A stretch of 64,000 nucleotides of DNA from DATFDN01 sp035685165 (GTDB lineage Bacteria > Pseudomonadota > Alphaproteobacteria > Acetobacterales > Acetobacteraceae): positions 1-64,000 of the forward strand of contig DASRBI010000010.1 of the NCBI GenBank assembly GCA_035685165.1, in the 5' to 3' direction. Under the pieces are notes generated by a model. That model saw only the letters and a list, made by a program, of their open reading frames with translations. It did no database searches and was not told the origin of the DNA. The first letter of the stretch is position 1; the number at the start of each line of letters is the position of its first letter. The position numbers were made by a program, and so were the translations under genes. Shown one piece after another: positions 8,136-18,651 of this stretch.

Positions 8136-10217
8136 TCAGCCCGGCCCGGCGCCAGCCAGATCGGCCCACTCCTCCTCGGACAGAATCCGTACCCCGAGCT
8201 CGCGCGCCTTGCGCTCCTTGGAGCCGGCCTCCTCGCCGACCACGACGAAATCGGTGCGGCGCGAAACATTGTCGCTCACCTTCGCCCCCAGCGCCTCGGC
8301 GCGCGCCTTCGCTTCCGGGCGCGTCATCGTCTTCAGCGTGCCGGTGAACACCAGCGTCTTGCCGGCGAGCGGCGAGTCCGATGCGCTCACCGGCGCCGCA
8401 TCTTCGATGTCGAGCTGCGCCGCCAGTTCATCGAGCGCTTGCACGTTACGCGGCTCAGCGAAGAACTCCGCCAGCTCCTCGGCGATCGCCGGGCCGATCC
8501 CGAGGATCGAATCGAGTTCCTCCCGCGCCTCGGAACCCGCTTCGGCGGCTTCCAGCATCTTCGCCCGCCATTGCGCGAAGCTGCCGTAGTGGCGGGCAAG
8601 CAACTGGGCGTTGCGCTCGCCGATGCGGCGGATGCCCAAGGCGTAGATGAAGCGCGCGAGCGGAATGCGGCGGCGCGCCGCGATGGCCCGCGACAGGTTG
8701 CGCGCCGACACGGTACCCCAGCCCTCGCGCTTGGCGATCTCCGCCTCGCGCGCGGGCAGGCGGAAGATGTCCGCGGGCGAGGCGAGCCAGCCCTCGTCGA
8801 AGAATTCGCGGATCGTCTTTTCGCCGAGCCCGTCGATGTCAAAGGCGGGGCGGGAGACGAAATGCACCAGCCGCTCGACCCGCTGCGCGGGACAGATCAA
8901 CCCGCCTGTGCAGCGGCGCACCGCCTCGCCGGGCGGGCGCATGGCAGCGCTGCCGCAGGCGGGACAATGGTCGGGAAACACGAACTGTTTGGCGCCGCGC
9001 GGGCGCCGCTCCGCCACCACGCCGACGATCTGCGGGATCACGTCGCCGGCCCGCTGCACGATCACGGTGTCGCCAATGCGAACATCCTTGCGCGCGATCT
9101 CGTCCTCGTTGTGCAAGGTGGCACGCGCCACCAGCACGCCGCCTACATTCACCGGCTCCAGTTCGGCGACCGGCGTCAGCGCGCCGGTGCGACCCACCTG
9201 GATACGGATGTCGAGCAGCCGCGTGCTCGCCTGCTGGGCGGCGAATTTCCACGCCACCGCCCAGCGCGGCGCGCGGCCGGCGAAGCCGAGGCGCCGCTGC
9301 AAGGCAAGATCGTTTACCTTGTACACGACCCCGTCGATATCGTAGTCGAGATCGGCGCGCCGCATATCCATCTCGCGCTGGAATTCTTCCGCCGCGCGGG
9401 GGCCGTCCAGCAGCCGCGACAGCGGATTGACGGAGAAACCCCAATAGCGCAGGCGTTCCAGATACTCCCAATGGGTGTTCGCCACCGGCTCGCTCGCCTC
9501 GCCCATCGCATAAGCGAACAAGGAGAGCCGCCGGCCCGCGGTGATGCCGGCGTCGAGCTGGCGCAGGCTGCCCGCCGCCGCGTTGCGCGGGTTGGCGAAG
9601 GTACGCGCGCCGGACGCTTCCTGCGCCGCGTTCAGCGCCAGGAAGTCGGCCTTGGTCATGAACACCTCGCCGCGGATCTCGATCAGCGCCGGGACCTTGC
9701 CCTTCAGCTTCGGCGGCACCGCCTTCATCGTCCGCAGATTGGCGGTCACGTCCTCGCCTTCGACGCCGTCGCCGCGCGTGGCGCCATGCGCGAATCTCCC
9801 GTACTCGTAGGTAAGGTTGATCGAGAGCCCGTCGATCTTGGGCTCCGCCACCACCGGCAGCTCCGCGTCCGCCGGGAGGCCGAGGAAGCGGCGGGCACGG
9901 GCCCAGAATTCAGCGAAATCCCCGGCATCGAAGGCGTTGTCGAGCGAGAGCATCGGCACACGGTGGCGCAACTTGGCGAAGCCGCTCGCGGGCGCGCCGC
10001 CGACGCGGCGCGTCGGCGAATCGGGGCGGATCAGCGCCGGAAAGCGCGCCTCGATCGCCGCATTGCGGCGGCGCAAAGCGTCGTAGTCGGCGTCGCTGAT
10101 CTCCGGCGCGTCCTGCTCGTGATAGAGCCGGTCGTGATGCGCGATCTCGGCGGCGAGCCGCGCCAGTTCCGCCGCCGCCTCCTGTTCCGTCAGCGCGTCC
10201 ACCGGGCGCTCGCTCAT
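8136..10217 (-). CDS. ligA: NAD-dependent DNA ligase LigA
   Basis: Seals nicks in duplex DNA during replication and repair, using NAD+. The 693-residue length is standard. Domain order: the Ia region with YHEQDAPEISDADYD (about 32-46), the adenylation motif with its AMP-accepting Lys in EPKIDG (about K127), the OB fold, a four-Cys zinc site (CPACG then CTGGLICP), helix-hairpin-helix repeats, and a C-terminal BRCT domain (SPLAGKTLVFTGTL). The start overlaps the stop of recN by four bases, so the two genes are probably translationally coupled. This bamD-recN-ligA order is common in Alphaproteobacteria. Confidence 0.97.
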   Translation of the reverse strand: MSERPVDALTEQEAAAELARLAAEIAHHDRLYHEQDAPEISDADYDALRRRNAAIEARFPALIRPDSPTRRVGGAPASGFAKLRHRVPMLSLDNAFDAGDFAEFWARARRFLGLPADAELPVVAEPKIDGLSINLTYEYGRFAHGATRGDGVEGEDVTANLRTMKAVPPKLKGKVPALIEIRGEVFMTKADFLALNAAQEASGARTFANPRNAAAGSLRQLDAGITAGRRLSLFAYAMGEASEPVANTHWEYLERLRYWGFSVNPLSRLLDGPRAAEEFQREMDMRRADLDYDIDGVVYKVNDLALQRRLGFAGRAPRWAVAWKFAAQQASTRLLDIRIQVGRTGALTPVAELEPVNVGGVLVARATLHNEDEIARKDVRIGDTVIVQRAGDVIPQIVGVVAERRPRGAKQFVFPDHCPACGSAAMRPPGEAVRRCTGGLICPAQRVERLVHFVSRPAFDIDGLGEKTIREFFDEGWLASPADIFRLPAREAEIAKREGWGTVSARNLSRAIAARRRIPLARFIYALGIRRIGERNAQLLARHYGSFAQWRAKMLEAAEAGSEAREELDSILGIGPAIAEELAEFFAEPRNVQALDELAAQLDIEDAAPVSASDSPLAGKTLVFTGTLKTMTRPEAKARAEALGAKVSDNVSRRTDFVVVGEEAGSKERKARELGVRILSEEEWADLAGAGPG

Positions 10218-11902
10218 GCCGGCGCCCCGAGCAGGTCGGCGGCGGCGGCACGCGCCGCCTCGGTGATGGTTTCGCCTGCTAGCATCCGTGCGATCTCCTC
10301 GCGCCGCGCTGCGCCATCCAGCGCATCGACGCGCGTGCTAGCACGCCCGCGCGCGACCTGTTTCAGGACGCGCATATGCGCCGCGCCGCGGGCGGCGACC
10401 TGCGGGCTGTGGGTGACAACCAGCACCTGCACGCGGGTGGCGACGCGCGCCAGCCGCTCGCCCACCGCCGCGGCGGTCGCGCCGCCGACGCCGGAATCCA
10501 CTTCGTCGAACACGAGCGTCGGCGCCGGCGAGCCGCTGGCCAGCACGACCTTGAGCGCCAGCATGAGCCGCGACAGTTCGCCGCCGGAGGCGATGCGCGC
10601 AAGCGGCGCAGGTTCATGCCCGGGATTGGTAGAAACGAGGAACCGCACCCGATCGGCGCCGAGCGGCCCCCACTCGGGCTCTTCCAGAGGAGCGAGGCTG
10701 ACCAGGAAACGGGCGCGCTCCAGCTTGAGCGGCGGCAGCTCGCGCGCGACGGCCCGTTCGAGCTTCACGGCGGCTTCGGTGCGGGATGCGGTAAGGCGGC
10801 TCGCAGCTTCCGTGTAGGTCGTGCGCGCGGCGCGCGCGGCCGCTTCCAGCGCCGCGATCTCGGCCGCGCCATTCTCCACCGCGGCGAGGCGGGCAACGAG
10901 CGCGTGCAGAAGGCCAGTAAGGTCGGCGACGGCGACATGGTGCTTGCGCGCGGCGGCACGCAGCGCAAACAGCCGCTCCTCGGTCTGCTCCAGCCGGCGC
11001 GGGTCGGCCTCGGCGTCGGCCGCAAGCCGTGTGAGCAGGCCTTCCGCCTCAGCCAGCGCCTCCTCGGCGCGCTCCAGCGCGGCGAGCGCGGGGGCGGCAG
11101 GATCGGTGGCTGACTCCTGTTGGGGGCTTGCCCGCTGCAAGGCGCGCGCCGCTGCGCGGAGCGCGGCAGCCGGCCCGGCGGCTCGGCGGTCGCGCGGCGT
11201 CAGCTCGGCCAGGGCGGCGGCAATCGCCTCGGCGCGGCGCTCGCCCGCTTGCAGCGCCTGCCGTTCGGCGGCAAGGCGGTCCTCTTCCCCTTCCTGCGGC
11301 GCGAGGGCGCGAAGCTCGCCCACGGCGTGGCGCAGCCAGTCCTCGTCGCGCGCCGCCTCGGCCGCCGCGATGCGTGCCGCCTCGGCCGCGTGCTCGGCCT
11401 CGCGCCAGCGATGATAGGCGCCGTCCACCGCCTCGCGCAGCGCGGGCGGCACGCCGAAGCCATCCAGCAGGCCCACGTGACTCGCCGGATCGGCAAGCCC
11501 CATCTGCTCGTGCTGACCCTGCACCTCGACCAGCAGCGCGCCGAGTCTTCGCAGGAGAGCGACCCCCACGGGCTGATCGCCGACGAAGGCGCGCGAGCGG
11601 CCATCGGCGCTCAGCACGCGGCGGAGGATCAGCTCGTCCTCGGCTTCGATGTCCTGCTCGCGCAACAGCGCCAGCGCCGGATGACTCGGAGGCGGGGCGA
11701 AGCAGGCGGTGACGCTCGCCTGGGCCGCACCGGCCCGGATGAGCCCGGCCTCGGCGCGCGCCCCGAGTGCGAGGCCCAAACTGTCGAGCAGGATCGACTT
11801 GCCGGCGCCCGTTTCGCCCGTCAGCACCGTCAGGCCGGGGCCGAAGGCAAGATCAAGCCGTTCGATCAGCACGACGTCGCGGATCGAGAGGGCGGTCAGC
11901 AT
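10214..11902 (-). CDS. recN: DNA repair protein RecN
   Basis: SMC-like ATPase that acts at double-strand breaks during recombinational repair. 562 residues, within the normal range. The N-terminal half has Walker A (GETGAGKSILLDSLG, about 29-43). The centre is a long Ala/Glu/Arg-rich coiled coil. The C-terminal half has the ABC signature ASGGELSRLMLALK and Walker B TLVFDEVDSGVGG. The gene sits between bamD and ligA on one strand, with 19 bp to bamD and a four-base overlap with ligA. No LexA box was identified upstream. Confidence 0.96.
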   Translation of the reverse strand: MLTALSIRDVVLIERLDLAFGPGLTVLTGETGAGKSILLDSLGLALGARAEAGLIRAGAAQASVTACFAPPPSHPALALLREQDIEAEDELILRRVLSADGRSRAFVGDQPVGVALLRRLGALLVEVQGQHEQMGLADPASHVGLLDGFGVPPALREAVDGAYHRWREAEHAAEAARIAAAEAARDEDWLRHAVGELRALAPQEGEEDRLAAERQALQAGERRAEAIAAALAELTPRDRRAAGPAAALRAAARALQRASPQQESATDPAAPALAALERAEEALAEAEGLLTRLAADAEADPRRLEQTEERLFALRAAARKHHVAVADLTGLLHALVARLAAVENGAAEIAALEAAARAARTTYTEAASRLTASRTEAAVKLERAVARELPPLKLERARFLVSLAPLEEPEWGPLGADRVRFLVSTNPGHEPAPLARIASGGELSRLMLALKVVLASGSPAPTLVFDEVDSGVGGATAAAVGERLARVATRVQVLVVTHSPQVAARGAAHMRVLKQVARGRASTRVDALDGAARREEIARMLAGETITEAARAAAADLLGAPA

Positions 11903-11921
11903 GTGCGCTGCCCGCCCGCCG

Positions 11922-12776
11922 CTAGAAGACGGCGTGCCAGGCGCGGCTGAAAAAGCCGGGGCGGGTGGGTGACGGCGGCGGCGGAAGACTCACCAGCTTG
12001 TCCTGATAAAGCGCGCGATAGGCGTCCTCGTACCAGACGCTGCCCGGATAGTTGTAGCCGAGCACGGCGGCGTTGCGCTCGGCCTCGGTACGCAGGCCGA
12101 GCCGCAGATAGACCTCGACCAGCCGCTCCAAAGCCTCCGGCACGTGGTTGGTGGTCTGGAAGTCCTGCACCACACGCTGATAGCGGCCCATCGCCGCCGC
12201 GTAGAGATGCTGGTCCTCGTACCAGCGGCCGATCACCATCTCATGTCCGGCGAGATGGTCCCGGCAAAGGTCCACTTTCAGGCGCGCGTCCTGGGCGTAA
12301 GGCGTGCCGGGATAGCGGTCCGCCACCTGGCGCAGCGCATCCATCGCCTGGACCGTGATCTTCTGGTCGCGCTGCACGTCTTCGATCTGTTCGTAATAGC
12401 AGAGCGCGCGCAAATAGGTGGCATACGGCGTGTCCGGCCCGCTCGGATGAAGCTGGAGGTAGCGATCGAGTGTGGCGATCGCCTCGTCGTAATGGTTTTG
12501 CAGATATTGCGTGTAGCCGAGCATGAGCTGGGCGCGCGAAGCCCATTGCGAATAGGGGTAGTTCTCCTCGACCGAGGAGAATTGCTCGACGGCGATGGCG
12601 TAGCGGTTGGCCTCCAACGCATCCATGCCGTTGTTGTACAATTGCTCCACAGGCAGCGGCGGCGCAGAGAGCTTCGCCTGCTGGTCATCGCCGCCGCCGC
12701 ATCCGGCAAGCAGCGGGCCGAGCAAGAGCAGAACGCCGGCGGTTGCCGTGCGGCGCATGAGGGAATCCCGGGTCAT
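11922..12776 (-). CDS. bamD: Outer membrane protein assembly factor BamD (lipoprotein)
   Basis: Component of the BAM complex that folds beta-barrel proteins into the outer membrane. The N-terminus is a lipoprotein signal peptide: basic start, hydrophobic TAGVLLLLGPLLAGC, and a lipobox ending in LAGC, so it is anchored in the outer membrane facing the periplasm. TPR-like repeats follow, with the family hallmarks NRYAIAVEQFSSVEENYPYSQWASRAQLMLGYTQY-like (starting near residue 58 of the longest frame) and AERYPGTPYA-type segments. I prefer the ATG at 12776 or the one at 12758; a further upstream ATG at 12833 would put 25 implausible residues before the signal peptide. It heads bamD-recN-ligA. 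The lpxC and ftsZ genes that often precede bamD are absent. Confidence 0.92.
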   Translation of the reverse strand: MTRDSLMRRTATAGVLLLLGPLLAGCGGGDDQQAKLSAPPLPVEQLYNNGMDALEANRYAIAVEQFSSVEENYPYSQWASRAQLMLGYTQYLQNHYDEAIATLDRYLQLHPSGPDTPYATYLRALCYYEQIEDVQRDQKITVQAMDALRQVADRYPGTPYAQDARLKVDLCRDHLAGHEMVIGRWYEDQHLYAAAMGRYQRVVQDFQTTNHVPEALERLVEVYLRLGLRTEAERNAAVLGYNYPGSVWYEDAYRALYQDKLVSLPPPPSPTRPGFFSRAWHAVF

Positions 12777-12865
12777 CACGGCCGGGCTTATAGCAACGCC
12801 GCCCCGGTTCCGCGAGGCGCAAGGGACGGGCACAATGGTCCGAACCGAAGCGTCCGGGAGCCCGC

Positions 12866-14989
12866 ATGACCCTCCATCCGCTCGAGTCCTTCTTCTGGCC
12901 GCGCGCCGTCGCGGTGCTCGGCGCCTCGCCCGATCCGCACCGGATCCGCGGCCTGCTGCTCAAGCATCTGCGGGCCAACGGCTATCCGGGCCGGATCGTG
13001 CCGGTGAATCCGAGTTACCAGGAGATCGACGGGCTGCCGTGCTTTCCTTCGGTCCAGGCGGCAGGCGGCGAGATCGACGTGGCGATCGTGGCGATCCCGG
13101 CCCCGGCGGTGGCGGACGCGGCGGAGCAGGCGGCGGCGGCCGGGGTGAAGCACCTGATCGTCATCAGCTCCGGCTTCGCCGAGGAGGGCGGGGGGGCGGC
13201 GGCGATGCAGGCGCGGCTCGTGGAAATCGGCCGGCGGACGGGAATGCGGATCGCCGGGCCGAACTGCGAGGGTTACTGGAATGCGCTCGGCAGGGTGAGC
13301 ACGACCTTCAGCCCGACGGTGGAGGTGAAGGCGGGCGCGGCGGAACCGAAGCTCGTCTCCGACCGGCGCATTGGCGTGGTGGCGCAGTCCGGCGGGATCG
13401 GGTTTTCGCTCTACAATCGCGGCCACGCGGCGGGCCTCGGCTTCAGCTACGTCATCTCGTCCGGCAACGAAGCCGACCTGACGGCGGCCGATTTCCTCGA
13501 CTACATGGTGCAGGACGCGCGCACCCACGCGGTGATGCTGTTCATCGAGGCGATCCGCGACGGCGCGCGCTTCGTCGCGGCGGCGGCCGAGGCACGTCGG
13601 CGCGGCAAACCGATCGTTGCGATCAAGGTCGGCCGCTCCGAGGCCGGGCAGCGCGCCGCCGCCTCCCACACCGCGGCGCTTTCCGGCGCGCATACCGCGT
13701 ACAGCGCCGTGTTCCGCCGCCATGGCATCCTCGAGGCCGACGACCCCGATGAGGCGGTGGCGATCGCGGGCATGGTGCTGACCGCCGATCCGCCGAAGGG
13801 AAGGCGCGTCGGCATCATCACCGTCTCGGGCGGCGGCGGCGCCTGGATGGCGGATGCGTTGACGGCGCACGGGATGAGCGTGCCCACCTTGTCTGAGGCG
13901 GCCCAGGCCGCGATCCGACCGCACATCCCCTCCTACGCCTCGGCGCAGAACCCGGTCGATGTGACCGCGCAGGGTTCGAACACCGGCCCGGTGGTGGCGC
14001 GCGCGCTTGAGATGCTGGGTGCGTCGGACGAGGTGGACAGCATCGTGCTGGTGAGTTCGCTCGCCAGCGAGACGCGCACGCTGCTCGATCCCGCGCGCAT
14101 CCGCCCGTTGATGAAGCGGATCGACAAGCCGGTAACGGCGTGGAGCTACACCATTCCCTCGGCGTTCGGGCGCGGGCAAGCGACCGAATGCGGGCTTTTT
14201 TTGCACACCGACCTGCATGCGTGCGGCGTTGCGATGGACCGGCTCGTTTCGTACGGCGAGGCGCTGCGCGAACCCGATGCCGCCGCGCCGCCGATCCCGC
14301 CTGCCCGGCTGCCGGCCGACCTGCCGCGCGTTGTCACTGAACATCGCGCCAAGTCGCTGCTCGCCGCCTACGGCGTGAGTGTCGCGGGCGAGCTTCTGGC
14401 CCGATCGGCGGGCGAAGCGGCCGCGCACGCTGCCACGCTCGGCTTTCCGGTCGCGCTCAAAATCCAGTCGCCCGACATTCCGCACAAAACCGAGGCAGGC
14501 GGCATCCTGCTCGGGCTCGGCGATGCCGACGCGGTACGCCGCGGCTTTGCCGAGATTACCGAAGCGGCGGGCCGGTACGCGCCGAACGCCGCGATCGAAG
14601 GCGTGCTGGTGCAGCGCATGGCGCCGCGCGGGGTGGAAATAGCGCTGGGGATGGTGAACGATCCTACGTTCGGCCCGATCATGATGGCCGGTTTCGGCGG
14701 CACCAACATCGAGCTCTTCGGCGACGTGGCGCACCGGCCCGCACCGCTCGATGAGCGTGCGGCGGCGCGCATGATCCGCGGCCTGAAATCCGCACGGCTG
14801 CTGGAAGGATTTCGCGGCGCGGCTCCCATCGACATCGGACCGCTCGCGCGCCTGCTCGCGCGCCTGTCCGAGGCGGCGGTCGCCTGGTCCGAGGAGCTCG
14901 CCGAGATGGAGCTAAATCCGGTCATCCTGCACGCGGACGGCTCCGGGCTGACGGTGGTCGATGCGCTGATGGTGCTGCGGCGCGCGTAG
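12866..14989 (+). CDS. ADP/NDP-forming acyl-CoA synthetase (acetate-CoA ligase family)
   Basis: A 707-residue single-chain acyl-CoA synthetase (ADP-forming), related to archaeal ACD and succinyl-CoA synthetase. It should interconvert an acyl-CoA, ADP and phosphate with the free acid, CoA and ATP. Residues 1-130 form a CoA-binding Rossmann domain (AVAVLGASPDPHRIRG). Two succinyl-CoA-ligase-like flavodoxin domains follow, including NCEGYWNAL and VAQSGGIGFS. The phospho-acceptor His is in ASHTAALSG near residue 268. The C-terminal ATP-grasp domain starts around EHRAKSLLAAYGV and includes GFPVALKIQSPDIPHKTEAGG. The acid substrate cannot be read from sequence. It is divergent from bamD across 90 bp or less and is followed by 240 bp without a large gene. 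Confidence 0.88.
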   Translation: MTLHPLESFFWPRAVAVLGASPDPHRIRGLLLKHLRANGYPGRIVPVNPSYQEIDGLPCFPSVQAAGGEIDVAIVAIPAPAVADAAEQAAAAGVKHLIVISSGFAEEGGGAAAMQARLVEIGRRTGMRIAGPNCEGYWNALGRVSTTFSPTVEVKAGAAEPKLVSDRRIGVVAQSGGIGFSLYNRGHAAGLGFSYVISSGNEADLTAADFLDYMVQDARTHAVMLFIEAIRDGARFVAAAAEARRRGKPIVAIKVGRSEAGQRAAASHTAALSGAHTAYSAVFRRHGILEADDPDEAVAIAGMVLTADPPKGRRVGIITVSGGGGAWMADALTAHGMSVPTLSEAAQAAIRPHIPSYASAQNPVDVTAQGSNTGPVVARALEMLGASDEVDSIVLVSSLASETRTLLDPARIRPLMKRIDKPVTAWSYTIPSAFGRGQATECGLFLHTDLHACGVAMDRLVSYGEALREPDAAAPPIPPARLPADLPRVVTEHRAKSLLAAYGVSVAGELLARSAGEAAAHAATLGFPVALKIQSPDIPHKTEAGGILLGLGDADAVRRGFAEITEAAGRYAPNAAIEGVLVQRMAPRGVEIALGMVNDPTFGPIMMAGFGGTNIELFGDVAHRPAPLDERAAARMIRGLKSARLLEGFRGAAPIDIGPLARLLARLSEAAVAWSEELAEMELNPVILHADGSGLTVVDALMVLRRA

Positions 14990-15037
14990 CTACGGCGCGC
15001 TGAGGGGGTTGCAGTTTTTGGCCGGCGCGCTACGTTC

Positions 15038-15106
15038 ATGACTGCGAACCAAAAGGAGGCTCAGAAAATGACGCCACCGGGGAGCACGAGGATCATCGCT
15101 CGTTGA
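15038..15106 (+). CDS. Small ORF with a perfect Shine-Dalgarno sequence (12 or 22 residues)
   Basis: A consensus AAGGAGG site (15053-15059) lies eight bases before the ATG at 15068. That start gives a 12-residue peptide rich in Pro, Arg and Ile. The same frame also opens at the ATG at 15038, which would give 22 residues (MTANQKEAQKMTPPGST and so on). It lies between the acyl-CoA synthetase gene and the aminotransferase gene. No homology is recognisable. The ribosome-binding site is stronger than those of most genes in this window, but peptides this short could arise by chance. Confidence 0.3.
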   Translation: MTANQKEAQKMTPPGSTRIIAR

Positions 15107-15155
15107 AACATCACGGGCGGTGATCGGAAATGACAGCACAATCTAGATTATAATG

Positions 15156-15170
15156 CCGGCTGGAAGCCGG
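15156..15170 (-). terminator. Weak terminator-like hairpin after the aminotransferase gene
   Basis: A six-base perfect stem (CCGGCT/AGCCGG) with a three-base loop lies about 60 bp beyond the stop of the minus-strand aminotransferase gene. On that strand it is followed by an A/T-rich stretch but not by a proper T-tract. Listed only as a candidate. Confidence 0.25.
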
Positions 15171-15228
15171 ATCCATGCCGCGCGAGGCGGCACGCGCGGG
15201 CCCTCGGGAGCGAGTGGCCCGCTTCGCG

Positions 15229-16512
15229 TTACCTGACCGCCTCCACCCCCGCCCGGAACGCGCGCAGCACGTCGGCCACGTCGGCATCGGTGTGGCACAG
15301 GCCGACATAGGATTTGCCGTCGCTCTTCAGCACGCCGTTCGCCCGCACCGCGTCGTTGAACCGCTTGCTCACGGCCGCATCGTTCCGCAGCGTGGCGCGG
15401 TAGTCGGCGATGTCGCCGGTTGCGAAGATCACGTCGAACATCACCGGCGCGCCGATCACCTGCGCCTTTAGCCCGGCCTCGCGCAGCATGGCGCCGATCC
15501 CTTCCATCATCGCTGTGCCGATGCGGAACACGTGTTCGTAGGCGCCGGGGCGGCGTAGGATTTCCAGGCACTTGAGGCCCGCCGCGGCGGCGATCGGGTT
15601 GCCCGAGAGCGTGCCGACCTGGAACAGGAACTTGTCCTCGCCGACCGCGCCCTTGTCGAACAGGCGCATGATATCGGCGCGGCCGGCGATGGCGGCGAGC
15701 GGGAAGCCGCCGCCGATGATCTTGCCGAGTGTGCAGATATCGGGCGTAACGCCGAAATACTCCTGCGCGCCGCCATAGGCGAAGCGGAAGCCGCACACCA
15801 CCTCGTCGAAAATGAGCGGGATGCCGTGCTTTTCGGTCGCCTGCCGTAGCGCCTGCAGGAAGCCGGGCTTCGGCGCTATGAGACGCTGGAAAGGTTCGAG
15901 GATCACGCCTGCCAGTTCGTTGCGGTGCTCCTCGATCAGCGCGACCGCCGCATCGGCGTCGTTGAACGGCGCGATCAGCATCTCCTCGGCGACGGCACGC
16001 GGAATCCCTGGGCTGTCGGGGATCGCGCGCGGGAAGTTGCCGGGTCGCTTCGGCGCGAGCGACATCAGGCTCCAGTCGCTCATGCCGTGATAGCCGCCCT
16101 CAAACTTGAGGATTTTCTCACGCCCAGTGAAGGCGCGCGCGAGCCGCATCGCGTAGGCGTCGGCCTCGGTGCCGGACGAGACATAGCGCACCATCTCGGC
16201 GCACGGCATGGCATCGACGATGGCGGCGGCGAGCCGGATGCCGGGTGCGCTGGAGGCGAAGAACGTCGTGCCCCGGCCGAGCTGCTCGCGCACCACCTCC
16301 GTCACCTCGGGGTGGCAGTGGCCGACGAACATCGGCCCGGAGCCGAGCAGCAAATCCACATACTCGTTGCCGCTTACGTCCCACACCCGCCCGGCCTGGC
16401 CGCGTTCGAGAACGAGGTCGAAGGGCACGTTGCCGAAGCTGCCGGCGGGGAGCACGCGATGCGCGGTCTCGATCAGGGCGGCTTCGCGGGCGCTGCGGGA
16501 CAGGGCGTTCAT
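15229..16512 (-). CDS. Class-III aminotransferase, glutamate-1-semialdehyde aminomutase-like
   Basis: PLP-dependent class-III aminotransferase, 427 residues. It has the PLP-phosphate segment SSGTEADAYAMRLARA (about 112-127), YHGMSDW (aromatic stacking region, about 141-147), the PLP-ring Asp in IFDEVVCGFR (about D236) and the Schiff-base Lys in TLGKIIGGGFP (K264). The sequence resembles HemL, but Alphaproteobacteria make 5-aminolevulinate by the ALA synthase route, so a true HemL role is unlikely. An aminotransferase or aminomutase for another amino ketone or beta-amino acid is more probable. It is downstream of rho on the same strand with a 120-bp gap. Confidence 0.85.
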   Translation of the reverse strand: MNALSRSAREAALIETAHRVLPAGSFGNVPFDLVLERGQAGRVWDVSGNEYVDLLLGSGPMFVGHCHPEVTEVVREQLGRGTTFFASSAPGIRLAAAIVDAMPCAEMVRYVSSGTEADAYAMRLARAFTGREKILKFEGGYHGMSDWSLMSLAPKRPGNFPRAIPDSPGIPRAVAEEMLIAPFNDADAAVALIEEHRNELAGVILEPFQRLIAPKPGFLQALRQATEKHGIPLIFDEVVCGFRFAYGGAQEYFGVTPDICTLGKIIGGGFPLAAIAGRADIMRLFDKGAVGEDKFLFQVGTLSGNPIAAAAGLKCLEILRRPGAYEHVFRIGTAMMEGIGAMLREAGLKAQVIGAPVMFDVIFATGDIADYRATLRNDAAVSKRFNDAVRANGVLKSDGKSYVGLCHTDADVADVLRAFRAGVEAVR

Positions 16513-16635
16513 CTGCGGTGCCTTCGGTCTGCGGGGGCAGATTCAGCGCCTTCGCGGCGGCGGGCAAGCCCCGGCGGCGGTGGCCATGCGTCTTCCCGTG
16601 CCTGCACAACGGCGGCTGCTTCGTCGCGGCACCGC

Positions 16636-17910
<1,275 letters not shown>

Positions 17911-18170
17911 CTTGGACGCCTCGGGGGTCTTTTAGCCTGAAAAACTCGCGGCGCGGGCGGAAGGAAGGAACAGACAGGCAGATTAGGTCGCGCCAGGGTA
18001 CTGGCCTGTTTTCCGTCCCGCCTTGAGAAGAGAGGTGGGGGAGGGCGAACGACCGGAACGCCGCCGCCTGTCGCACAACTGATTACGACGGTCCGCCCGG
18101 CCGGTCAACCTGCCACATGGAAGCGATGGGGCGCGGAATCAAGGGGCTACGCGCCGCGCCGGGCCGTCGG

Positions 18171-18614
18171 TCAGAACGGCCGCACGATCACCATTACGAC
18201 AATGATGACCAGCAGCAGCGTCGGCAGTTCGTTGGCAATCCGATAGAAACGAGCGGAGTGGCGGTTGCGGTCGTGCAGGAAGTCCTTCCGCCAGCGCGCG
18301 AAGGCGCCGTGCAGGGCGGTCATGGCGATCACCGCGGCGATCTTCACGTGCCACCAGCCCCAGGACCAGTCGATCACGCCGGGGGTGAGGATCAGCAAGA
18401 TACCGAAGGCGAAGGTGGCGATCATCGCCGGGTTGATGATCTGCTTCAGCAGCCGCCGCTCCATTACCTTGAACCGCTCGCTCTCGGCGGAGCCGGGGCG
18501 GGTATCGCAATGATAGACGTAAAGGCGCGGCAGATAGAACATACCCGCCATCCAGGCGACCATCGAGATGATGTGAAACGACTTGACCCAGGGGTAGAGG
18601 GAGATGAGGATCAT
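18171..18614 (-). CDS. hemJ: Protoporphyrinogen oxidase HemJ
   Basis: Membrane haem-binding enzyme that oxidises protoporphyrinogen IX to protoporphyrin IX, the step before ferrochelatase. 147 residues with four hydrophobic segments. The conserved His is in VKSFHIISMVAWMAGMFYLP (about H14), and the conserved Lys in WWHVKIAA. The C-terminal RIANELPTLLLVIIVVMVI segment is typical. The gene lies just downstream of hemH-hemE on the same strand, so the last haem genes are clustered (hemE, hemH, hemJ). The ATG at 18612-18614 gives the expected family start. Confidence 0.95.
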   Translation of the reverse strand: MILISLYPWVKSFHIISMVAWMAGMFYLPRLYVYHCDTRPGSAESERFKVMERRLLKQIINPAMIATFAFGILLILTPGVIDWSWGWWHVKIAAVIAMTALHGAFARWRKDFLHDRNRHSARFYRIANELPTLLLVIIVVMVIVRPF

Positions 18615-18651
18615 GCTCCGCTACCCGCCGGACGGTCGCGCATGATGAGGT

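Noticed and set aside
7983..10817. A 944-residue plus-strand open frame over ligA and recN.
   Set aside because: It is an antisense shadow of two well-conserved genes, with no recognisable domain. High GC content keeps such frames open. The same applies to long antisense frames over gabD, rho, the acyl-CoA synthetase gene and hyuB.
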